DNA of 37,009 nt, taken from BTRG01 sp036986275 (GTDB taxonomy: Bacteria > Pseudomonadota > Gammaproteobacteria > Acidiferrobacterales > SZUA-150). The DNA is taken from assembly GCA_036986275.1 (NCBI GenBank), contig BTRG01000017.1, forward strand, positions 1-37,009. The letters are read 5' to 3'. Shown in pieces: positions 1 to 6,310 of the stretch. The notes beneath the pieces are model-generated. The model searched no databases and was not told the origin of the DNA. It saw only the letters and a list, made by a program, of their open reading frames with translations. Positions within the stretch are counted from its first letter, which is position 1, and each line of letters begins with the position of its first letter. A program made the position numbers and the translations under genes.

Positions 1-239
1 AATGCTACGCGCCTGTTTGTTGCCTGCGGATTGGTTAATTTGTATATGGCGCGAAGGCGACTGTTGCGAACGACATAGGCAACCTGCGTCTTGAATTTGC
101 CATTGATTTGGATAATCCGAACTGGCGGAAAAATAACTGACAAATTTGTCTCGAATGTGAGTCATTTTTATAGTTTTTGATTTCGCCATGATAAATATTA
201 CTTAAATGTAGCTGTCAACACTAATTGATCAGAGTTTCC

Positions 240-890
240 CTAAATTATTGGGCGAAGCAACCCTTGTTTTAGTTTGATCACGTCAGCGAGACGTTCCTCC
301 AGTTCCGGCGCTCCTAGAAAACCCCGCCTATATAGCTTGCGCAAGAACTCCTCTGCAGTGTCATCACCTTTGGATGAGTTGCAGGAATGGCATGCTGCAA
401 CTACGTTACGATAACTGTTCGTGCCATTCGCTATTTGGGGCTCCGCATGATCGAGCCCTGAGTCTTCGTCGGTCAATGTTCTTTTACAATAGAAACAACG
501 TCCCTGCTCTCGTTCGAAAATCGAAGGTCTGTACTTCGTGTCTTTATAGAAGTCGATGGCTTCGATATCCAAAACCTCAGCTTCGGCTATTTCTGGCACG
601 GCACTTGGTATTTCTTTTGGTAAGAAAACCTTGATTCGCGTACCAGCCCAACCAGTGTTTGTAACGTCTATGACTTTCTTATCTTGAAGCGTGCGCAAAC
701 GTGGCTTCACGGTGTTCTTAGAACAATTCATTACTTCGGAAATCTGTGCGACGGAAATGAGCACGTCGTGCTTCCCGATGAACCGTGAATGCCGAAGAAG
801 ATGGTAATAGAGGCGTGCTTCGCCGACGTCGAGCTTTAGGCGCGGGACAAGGTGATCTTCGATCTCTGTGATTATTTGTGCAATATCCAT
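240..890 (-). CDS. Winged-helix / HNH nuclease-like protein
   Basis: About 216 residues. Residues 25-95 look like a winged helix-turn-helix (SVAQISEVMNCSKNTVKPRL). The C-terminal half is an HNH-type zinc domain: CFYC near residue 132, LDHAEP with the likely catalytic His near 148, and CHSCNSSKG near 167. The likely activity is metal-dependent DNA cleavage, but the target is unknown. I chose ATG at 890; an in-frame GTG at 899 is also possible. Neither has a visible ribosome binding site, because the attC core GTTAGAC ends at 900. A start codon this close to a recombination point is typical of an integron cassette, so this gene is probably the next cassette after 906-1520. No attC of its own is visible downstream, down to position 1. 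It could be a defence or regulatory protein; the sequence does not decide. Confidence 0.82.
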   Translation of the reverse strand: MDIAQIITEIEDHLVPRLKLDVGEARLYYHLLRHSRFIGKHDVLISVAQISEVMNCSKNTVKPRLRTLQDKKVIDVTNTGWAGTRIKVFLPKEIPSAVPEIAEAEVLDIEAIDFYKDTKYRPSIFEREQGRCFYCKRTLTDEDSGLDHAEPQIANGTNSYRNVVAACHSCNSSKGDDTAEEFLRKLYRRGFLGAPELEERLADVIKLKQGLLRPII

Positions 891-899
891 GCTATTCAC

Positions 900-971
900 G
901 TCTAACGGCTGCGCTGTGCTGCCGGAATGGAGCGTAGCGGAGAGACGGTCAGAACCAGCGCGTGGTTATGC
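900..971 (-). other. attC recombination site (integron)
   Basis: Read on the minus strand, the 72-bp site has all the attC parts in order: R'' GCATAAC (971-965), 2-nt spacer CA, L'' CGCGCTG (962-956), a central part, L' CAGCGCAG (916-909), 2-nt spacer CC, and R' GTTAGAC (906-900). R' fits the GTTRRRY core exactly. L'' and L' pair with one unpaired base, as attC sites need for strand choice. The central part also folds (CTGCCG at 919-924 with CGGTCAG at 946-952, one extra base). The stop codon of the preceding gene lies inside R''. Confidence 0.9.
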
Positions 972-1520
972 ATGTTCTTTCCTAGCTAGCAGCTTTGTAA
1001 TTACGTCAAATGCTGCCAACTTCGCTTGCTCCGGTGTTCGATACTGAAGCCTACTATGTTTCACATAGCTACCAACTTCAGCGGCAATTGTGGCGCCCCA
1101 ATTCTTTCCCTTCGGGTAAACCGTGACCACATAGCCATCAGCCTTGATATAGTCGTTTCCCTTTGCGGATATCTTCCATGCACGCGTTAACCACCGTTTG
1201 CGCTTTTGAGCACGGCTTTGCATTTTTGCATCCCGTGTCTTTGCCGAAACCAAGTCCCCTTCCATATGGCCAGAACATATACAACCCACTCCTAGCACAT
1301 GCGGATATTCCGGGTGCGTCATGTAGTGAACATAACGAATCTCCTGGGACTCGCACATTTCGCATACTTCGCTAGGCTCCTCCAGATCTTCTATGTCAAT
1401 ACATGACCATCCCTTGTGCGGCACCCCAGCTTGCGACCACTTGCCCCGCCTCTGTGCAACTAAATCCGTCTCGTCATCAAGCCTAGCCATCTTCCGTACG
1501 CGTCGGGGTCACATGCATAA
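906..1520 (-). mobile_element. Integron gene cassette, 615 bp
   Basis: The cassette runs on the minus strand from T1520 to G906. At its start the sequence reads G/TTATGC (1521-1515). At its end the attC R'' box is GCATAAC, the exact complement of GTTATGC. This is expected when a cassette circularises, because its first six bases become the end of its own attC. The match is therefore an internal test that both boundaries are right. It carries one gene (966-1490). No integrase gene or second complete attC is visible in the window, so this is a lone or residual cassette. Confidence 0.85.
966..1490 (-). CDS. Cassette-borne cysteine-rich small protein, unknown function
   Basis: 174 residues, not assigned to a named family. 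Two cysteine pairs (CEMC at 43-46 and CIC at 70-72, within GVGCICSGHM) probably bind one zinc ion. A basic stretch follows (residues 90-106, rich in Lys and Arg). The C-terminal third, with YVVTVYPKGKNWGA and a repeated aromatic/hydrophobic pattern, looks like a small beta-rich domain. There is no signal peptide or membrane segment, so it is probably cytoplasmic. The ATG lies 24 nt after the cassette boundary and the TAA stop lies inside the attC R'' box, the usual packing of a cassette gene. A role in nucleic-acid binding is only a guess from the zinc site and basic stretch. Confidence 0.82.
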   Translation of the reverse strand: MARLDDETDLVAQRRGKWSQAGVPHKGWSCIDIEDLEEPSEVCEMCESQEIRYVHYMTHPEYPHVLGVGCICSGHMEGDLVSAKTRDAKMQSRAQKRKRWLTRAWKISAKGNDYIKADGYVVTVYPKGKNWGATIAAEVGSYVKHSRLQYRTPEQAKLAAFDVITKLLARKEHA

Positions 1521-1799
1521 CAGGTGATTATACGGCTGGCACCAATATTGTGATATGCCGCCAAATGTTCTCAATCATAATTTTGTATTGTAAGGAGCCC
1601 CTTTGCTCGGTTCCTGAAAAGGCCTTTCTTTGTATCGCCGACATGTCCAGGCGTTTATCGATGATCACCCGGATACCTGACTACTGCAACAGCATCTTAA
1701 GAATCTGCAACATGGGTTGGAGCATTTGGGTCGTCGTTCAGCTTGGCGACTGGCAATACCGGCATTATGTAAAGAGCCCCTATCGTATTTAATACCATC
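1521..1799. other. Gene-free remnant stretch
   Basis: No convincing gene on either strand. A short open frame at 1550-1792 (+) has no ribosome binding site and an unlikely composition. Two imperfect copies of GTAARGAGCCCCT lie at 1590 and 1769, 179 bp apart. No attC folds next to the cassette boundary at 1521, so what preceded the cassette (attI or a lost cassette) is not recognisable. Confidence 0.45.
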
Positions 1800-2111
1800 A
1801 TACTCTGGAGTTAGGCTCTCTAACAGTTGATAACCATTATTTTGGAGAATATTGACATGCTTGTCATCCCTGAAAACTACTTTTACCCGACCGGTTTTGT
1901 CGGGATTGGCCCCGGCCAGGATCAGCTTGGCTCTGGAACCAAGAATATGCCGGGCGATCAGCGGTGAACCGGGGTAAGTAGTCAGTAGTACAAGCGGTGG
2001 ATCGTTGTATTTGGCCGCGATATCCAGATAGAGCAGAAGTACCTCCGGATTCTCCTGCCAGTCCCAAAGCTGTCCTATACTTTGCTCCCCGCCGCGGCAT
2101 GGGTGTCTATA
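1800..2111 (-). pseudogene. rlmJ: Remnant of rlmJ (23S rRNA A2030 methyltransferase)
   Basis: One minus-strand frame is open from about 2153 to 1664 but has no usable start codon. It contains LYLDIAAKYN, then TTYPGSPLIARHILGSRAKL, then DDKHVNILQNNGYQLLESLTP. These line up in order with the middle of RlmJ/YhiR, whose family signature is YPGSPLIAR followed by a DGF..L..LLPP segment. The N-terminal SAM-binding region is almost gone (only a YRHPCRGG-like trace), and the frame leaves the family before the catalytic DPPYE motif. It therefore cannot encode an active enzyme. The fragment begins just after the BrnA gene. Identification is from remembered family sequence, not an alignment run. Confidence 0.65.
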
Positions 2112-2139
2112 AATAATCCACCGATTGGCCGGTCCAGCT

Positions 2140-2361
2140 TTATTTAGAAGCCCACTTCATTTTGAGCTTGCGCTGATGTATTGCGCAATCACGAAGGTAC
2201 AAATTGATCAGTGTTTGGTAAGGAATCCCAGATTCTTCAGACATGGCCTTAAAATAGGACACAGTGTCCCGGTCTAACCGCATCGTTATCGGTTGCTTTA
2301 GATACTTGATGAAAGGATTCTTTCGGCCTTTCATCTTGGAAAAATCGTAATGTTCTCTCAT
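2140..2361 (-). CDS. brnA: BrnA-like antitoxin
   Basis: About 73 residues from ATG at 2361. The protein ends in a ribbon-helix-helix-like segment (ITMRLDRDTVSYFKAMSEESGIPYQTLINLYLRD), the DNA-binding and dimer-forming fold of BrnA/CopG antitoxins. In known systems BrnA binds the BrnT ribonuclease, blocks it, and represses the shared promoter. The start overlaps the brnT stop by 4 nt (ATGA), so translation is probably coupled. The order toxin then antitoxin is normal for brnTA. A longer reading upstream to 2457 exists but overlaps most of the toxin and is unlikely. Confidence 0.88.
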   Translation of the reverse strand: MREHYDFSKMKGRKNPFIKYLKQPITMRLDRDTVSYFKAMSEESGIPYQTLINLYLRDCAIHQRKLKMKWASK

Positions 2362-2651
2362 GTTCGCCGCTCCCAATATTCCAGTTCCTCGTCTTTGTCT
2401 GCTTTTCTCGCCGAGATAATACGAATGACCGTTTCGCTTTCTCGAAAGCAGTGGCAAACAACGAGAACTTGTGGTTTCAAGCTCAGCCCAAGCAGGACAA
2501 AGCGATCCTCTTCATCTGCATGGTCAGGGTCGTAAAATTGGATCGCGTTTTCGTCATAAAAGGCGGTACGCGCCTCTTCGAAGGAAACGCCATGCTTTCT
2601 TACGTTGGCCTTTTCTTTCCTCTGATCCCACTCGAAAAGAAGTTCCTTCAT
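2358..2651 (-). CDS. brnT: BrnT-like ribonuclease toxin
   Basis: 97 residues, the usual BrnT length. The N-terminal FEWDQRKEKANVRKHGVSFEEA is the hallmark of the family, followed by a conserved RFVLLG strand and ESETVIRIISARKA near the end. BrnT is a RelE-fold ribonuclease that cuts RNA and slows growth when free of its antitoxin. Catalytic candidates are the basic and aromatic residues in RKHG and IISARKA. It lies directly upstream of brnA with an ATGA overlap. Toxin-antitoxin pairs often sit in integron arrays and near genome scars, which fits the surroundings. No attC was seen for this pair. Confidence 0.92.
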   Translation of the reverse strand: MKELLFEWDQRKEKANVRKHGVSFEEARTAFYDENAIQFYDPDHADEEDRFVLLGLSLKPQVLVVCHCFRESETVIRIISARKADKDEELEYWERRT

Positions 2652-2684
2652 ATGTACATTGTACTTATGACATAGACAAAATCA
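2652..2684 (-). promoter_or_regulatory. Candidate brnTA promoter and operator
   Basis: On the minus strand TTGATT and TACAAT are separated by 16 nt and look like a sigma-70 promoter. The -10 box lies inside an 11-bp palindrome, GTACATTGTAC (2654-2664), a likely BrnA binding site. The predicted transcript start falls on or next to the brnT ATG and no ribosome binding site is visible, so the message may be leaderless. Confidence 0.45.
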
Positions 2685-2889
2685 ATGGGTGACTATGGAG
2701 CCGAACGCCCAGACTCAATCGCAACCCGGCCCTGTCGTGGGTCTCGAAAATAGCGTACCGATTGGCCGCTCCGTCTGAGAACACCCAGGACCTTGGCCGG
2801 CACGGCGTGCTTGGACATCGCCCGGATTGCCGCCATGTTTGGCGTGACCGCTCTCCATGAATTGTATGCCCATAATAAGTAGGCGCACC

Positions 2890-2947
2890 GGGGCGAAGTC
2901 TGTACAATCGCCCCTCTTTTTCGGCCTGCCCTGGCCTTCAGGGCCAG
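2890..2947 (+). terminator. Terminator-like hairpin and second hairpin ahead of typA
   Basis: GGGGCGA (2890-2896) pairs with TCGCCCC (2908-2914) and is followed by TCTTTTT, the form of an intrinsic terminator. A second hairpin, CTGGCC/GGCCAG (2931-2936 and 2942-2947), ends 10 nt before the typA ATG. No plus-strand gene precedes it, so it is either the terminator of a lost gene or a leader element of typA. The rest of 2665-2957 shows nothing I can name. Confidence 0.5.
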
Positions 2948-2957
2948 ACACAAGATC

Positions 2958-4781
2958 ATGATTAGCAAGCTACGCAATATCGCCATCATCGCCCACGTCG
3001 ATCATGGCAAGACCACGCTGGTGGACAAACTGCTGGAGCAGTCCGGCACCCTGGGCGACCGCGCCGCCACCCCGGACCGGGTAATGGACTCCAATGAACT
3101 GGAGAAAGAACGCGGCATCACCATTCTCGCCAAAAACACGGCCATAGCATGGGGCGACTGGCGCATCAACATTGTCGACACCCCCGGTCACGCCGATTTC
3201 GGCGGCGAAGTGGAGCGTGTGATGTCCATGGTGGATTCCGTGTTGCTGCTGGTGGATGCCGTCGAGGGTCCCATGCCGCAGACCCGCTTTGTCACGCAGA
3301 AGGCGTTGGCCTGCGGACTCAGGCCCATTGTTGTCATTAACAAGATCGACCGCCCCGGCGCCCGCCCGGACTGGGTGCTGGACCAGACCTTTGACCTGTT
3401 TGATCAACTGGGCGCCACCGACGAGCAACTGGATTTCCCGGTGGTTTATGCCTCGGCGCTGAATGGCTATGCCTCGCTGGACAACGACGTGTGTGATGGT
3501 GATATGACACCCTTGCTGGAAACCATTGTCGAATTCGTGCCGGCACCGGAGGTGGACCCGGACGGACCCTTCCAGATGCAGGTCAGTGCACTGGATTATT
3601 CCTCTTATGTCGGCGTCATCGGCATCGGCCGCATTACCCGTGGCCGCGTCCAACCCAATACCCAGGTGACGGTCATCGACATCGACGGCAACACCCGCAA
3701 CGGCCGCATGTTGCAGATCCTCGGCTTCCTCGGGCTGGAGCGTGTGGAAGTGGATGAGGCGCAGGCCGGCGACATCATTGCCTTTACCGGCGTCGAGGGC
3801 CTGGGCATCTCCGACACCCTGTGCGACCCGAATACGGTTGAGGTCCTGCCACCGCTGATGGTGGACGAGCCGACCGTGAGCATGACCTTTCAGGTCAACA
3901 AATCCCCCTTTGCCGGACAGGATGGCAAGTTCGTCACCAGCCGCCAGATACACGAACGTCTGGCCCGCGAGCTGGTGCACAATGTCGCTCTGCGCGTGGA
4001 AGATACCGACGACCCGGACAAGTTCCGCGTCTCTGGCCGTGGTGAACTACACCTCTCTATATTGATAGAGACCATGCGCCGCGAGGGCTATGAACTGGGC
4101 GTATCGCGCCCGGAAGTCATTATCAAGGACGTTAACGGCGAGAAGCAGGAGCCCTACGAGCAACTGACCGTGGACGTGGAAGACCAGCACCAGGGCGGCG
4201 TCATGGAGCGCCTGGGCCAGCGCGGCGGTGATCTGAAACACATGGCGCCGGACGGCAAGGGCCGGGTACGGCTGGATTACACCATCCCGGCACGCGGGCT
4301 GATCGGTTTTCGTACTGAGTTCCTGACGGCGACGCAAGGCACCGGGTTGTTGTACAGCGTCTTCGACCACTATGGTCCGATCAAGAAAGGCGACTATGGC
4401 CTGCGCCTGAATGGTGTACTGATCAGTAACGGCGCCGGCAAGGCGTTGGGGTTTTCTCTGTTCAACCTGCAGGAGCGCGGACGCCTGTTCATCGGCCCCA
4501 GTACCGAGGTCTATGAAGGCATGCTCATCGGCATCCATGCACGCGACAACGACCTGGTCGTGAATCCGCTGAAGGGCAAACAACTGACCAATGTGCGCGC
4601 TTCCGGCACGGATGAGAACATCGTCCTGACACCACCGATACGAATGAGCCTGGAACAGGCGCTGGAATTCATAGACGACGATGAATTGGTGGAAGTCACA
4701 CCCAATCATATTCGCCTGCGCAAGAAACTGTTGCTGGAACATGAACGCAAGAAGGCCAACCGGGAAGCCGCACGCGCCTGA
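2958..4781 (+). CDS. typA: Ribosome-binding GTPase TypA/BipA
   Basis: 607 residues, the normal length. TypA is a translational GTPase related to EF-G that acts on the ribosome, helps 50S assembly, and is needed in cold and stress. The GTPase motifs are complete: AHVDHGKTT (12-20), RGITI (52-56), DTPGH (74-78) and NKID (128-131). Domains II, III and V follow, and the BipA-specific C-terminal region (RGLIGFRTEFLTATQGTG onward) is present and ends in a basic tail. The start ATG has no clear ribosome binding site and follows two hairpins. aroG follows 39 nt downstream on the same strand. Codon use is regular, unlike the accessory strip to its left. Confidence 0.97.
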   Translation: MISKLRNIAIIAHVDHGKTTLVDKLLEQSGTLGDRAATPDRVMDSNELEKERGITILAKNTAIAWGDWRINIVDTPGHADFGGEVERVMSMVDSVLLLVDAVEGPMPQTRFVTQKALACGLRPIVVINKIDRPGARPDWVLDQTFDLFDQLGATDEQLDFPVVYASALNGYASLDNDVCDGDMTPLLETIVEFVPAPEVDPDGPFQMQVSALDYSSYVGVIGIGRITRGRVQPNTQVTVIDIDGNTRNGRMLQILGFLGLERVEVDEAQAGDIIAFTGVEGLGISDTLCDPNTVEVLPPLMVDEPTVSMTFQVNKSPFAGQDGKFVTSRQIHERLARELVHNVALRVEDTDDPDKFRVSGRGELHLSILIETMRREGYELGVSRPEVIIKDVNGEKQEPYEQLTVDVEDQHQGGVMERLGQRGGDLKHMAPDGKGRVRLDYTIPARGLIGFRTEFLTATQGTGLLYSVFDHYGPIKKGDYGLRLNGVLISNGAGKALGFSLFNLQERGRLFIGPSTEVYEGMLIGIHARDNDLVVNPLKGKQLTNVRASGTDENIVLTPPIRMSLEQALEFIDDDELVEVTPNHIRLRKKLLLEHERKKANREAARA

Positions 4782-4820
4782 GTTTGATATTCTCGGCAGA
4801 TTAAAGCTAAAGATCACAAC

Positions 4821-5882
4821 ATGACGACTTACCAGACCGACGACCTGCGCATCCGTAGTATGGAGGAGATCGTGCCACCGGCGGCGTTGCATGAGGAATT
4901 CCCGTCTACGGAAACCGCGCAGACAACCATACACAATACGCGTCAGGCCATTCACCACATCCTGCATGATGAAGATGATCGGCTGCTGGTCATTATCGGC
5001 CCCTGTTCCATCCATGATCCGGAGGCCGCCAAAGAGTACGCCGGCAAACTGAAAGTCCTGCGTGATGAGCTGGCCGATGACCTGCTGATTGTCATGCGCG
5101 TTTATTTTGAGAAGCCGCGCACCACCGTCGGCTGGAAGGGCCTGATCAACGACCCGGACCTGAATGACAGTTGCCATATCAACAAGGGCGTACGCCTGGC
5201 GCGCAGCCTGTTGCTGGATATCAATAATATGGGTGTACCGGCCGGCACGGAATTCCTCGACCCCATCTCGCCGCAATACTTTGCCGATCTCGTGAGCTGG
5301 GGCGCCATCGGCGCGCGCACCACCGAGAGCCAGGTGCATAGAGAGCTGGCCTCGGGCCTGTCGGCGCCGGTGGGTTTCAAGAACGGCACCGACGGTACCT
5401 TGCGCATTGCCATTGATGCCATACGCGCGGCCAGCACGTCGCATAACTTTTTGTCGCTGACCAAGGCCGGACATTCGGCCATCTTCTCCACCAGTGGCAA
5501 CGAGGATTGCCATATCATCCTGCGTGGCGGCAAGACGCCGAACTACGATGCCGCCAGCGTCGATGAGGCCGGCAAGGAGTTGCAGGCGGCGGGTCTCGCA
5601 CCCAGACTGATGATCGATTTTAGTCATGCCAACAGCCAGAAGCAGCACCGTCGCCAGATTGATGTCTGCCATGACGTGGCCCGACAGATTGCCAGCGGCG
5701 ATGAGCGTATCATGGGCGCCATGATAGAAAGCCACCTGGTGGGTGGCCGGCAGGATGTCATTGCCAAAGATAACCTGACCTATGGCCAGAGCATCACCGA
5801 TGCCTGCATCGGCTGGGACGACAGCGTGCCACTGCTGAGAGAACTGGCGCAGGCCGTACGCGCCCGCCGCGACAAAAATTAA
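4821..5882 (+). CDS. aroG: 3-deoxy-7-phosphoheptulonate (DAHP) synthase, type I
   Basis: 353 residues. It condenses phosphoenolpyruvate with erythrose 4-phosphate, the first step of aromatic amino acid synthesis. Conserved parts include GPCSIHDP with metal-ligand Cys62, EKPRTTVGWKG, GARTTESQ, FKNGTDG, DFSHAN and the closing SITDACIGW. The N-terminal YQTDDLRI segment resembles E. coli AroG more than AroF. Feedback specificity (Phe, Tyr or Trp) cannot be settled by eye. The loop reads EFLDPISPQY where E. coli AroG has EFLDMITPQY. It follows typA closely and may share its transcript. No terminator is seen after it; a hairpin-repeat block follows. Confidence 0.95.
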   Translation: MTTYQTDDLRIRSMEEIVPPAALHEEFPSTETAQTTIHNTRQAIHHILHDEDDRLLVIIGPCSIHDPEAAKEYAGKLKVLRDELADDLLIVMRVYFEKPRTTVGWKGLINDPDLNDSCHINKGVRLARSLLLDINNMGVPAGTEFLDPISPQYFADLVSWGAIGARTTESQVHRELASGLSAPVGFKNGTDGTLRIAIDAIRAASTSHNFLSLTKAGHSAIFSTSGNEDCHIILRGGKTPNYDAASVDEAGKELQAAGLAPRLMIDFSHANSQKQHRRQIDVCHDVARQIASGDERIMGAMIESHLVGGRQDVIAKDNLTYGQSITDACIGWDDSVPLLRELAQAVRARRDKN

Positions 5883-5946
5883 CCCTTCCACGACTTCGCC
5901 GAATACACCACCCGCCCACTGTATTCTTCCGAAACATGTGGGGCGC

Positions 5947-6195
5947 GCAGCGTAATCCGGGGGCTCTGCTTATAGAGCACTACCCCCGTCCCAGCCTTCC
6001 CCCTGGGAAGGAAAGGGGAAGCTGAAAGGTAGCTACCTATTATTCCCTCCCCCTTTTCAGGGGGAGGGTTAGGGTGGGGGTCACTACTCAGGGATGGCAG
6101 GTTCTATCATCCGGAGAACAACCACCCCCAGCCTTCCCCCTGAGAGGGGGAAGGAGTCAGGCTTTGCTGGATTAGCGTAACCCAGATGCAGCACC
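5947..6195 (+). repeat. GC-rich hairpin repeat, copy 1
   Basis: The 428-bp gap between aroG and the HDOD gene holds a ~240-bp repeat. Inside it are C-rich/G-rich inverted repeats (CCTTCCCCCTG...GGGGGAAGG and CCCTCCCCC...GGGGGAGGG) and the phrase GGGTTAGGGTGGGGGTCA. Both ends carry related inverted segments (GCAGCGTAATCC at the left, GGATTAGCG at the right). A second copy lies at 10582-10855 in the same orientation. It has no coding capacity and behaves like a small non-autonomous (MITE-like) element. Confidence 0.7.
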
Positions 6196-6310
6196 CCGGC
6201 CCCCCTTAATATTCGGGTCTCCCGGCCGATATCTCTCTATGAGCATGCGACAACGATTATTGTTGCCATGAGAAGCGCAGGGATTCACACAAGAATTTTC
6301 AGGGATAACG

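Noticed and set aside
1..78. Open frame at the left edge on the plus strand ending at TAG 76-78 (...RLFVACGLVNLYMARRR...)
   Set aside because: It could be the end of a transposase-like gene, but 25 residues without context are too few to call.
139..150. Palindrome GACAAATTTGTC
   Set aside because: A 12-bp AT-rich palindrome without a neighbouring start or a second copy; chance is likely.
1515..1640. Possible second attC before the cassette boundary at 1521
   Set aside because: GTTATGC is present, but no paired L boxes or an inverse core with TAAC was found within 120 bp, so only the cassette joint is called.
1550..1792. 80-codon open frame on the plus strand
   Set aside because: No ribosome binding site, cysteine- and tryptophan-rich unlikely composition, and it lies in a remnant region.
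2970..3980. 336-codon open frame antisense to typA
   Set aside because: His/Gly/Gln-rich translation typical of a reversed GC-rich gene; typA is certain on the other strand.
4047..5891. 614-codon open frame antisense to typA and aroG
   Set aside because: It spans two well-identified genes in the opposite direction and resembles no family.
5883..6310. CRISPR-like array in the repeat-rich gap
   Set aside because: The repeats are inverted C-rich/G-rich hairpins of unequal spacing, not direct repeats with spacers.
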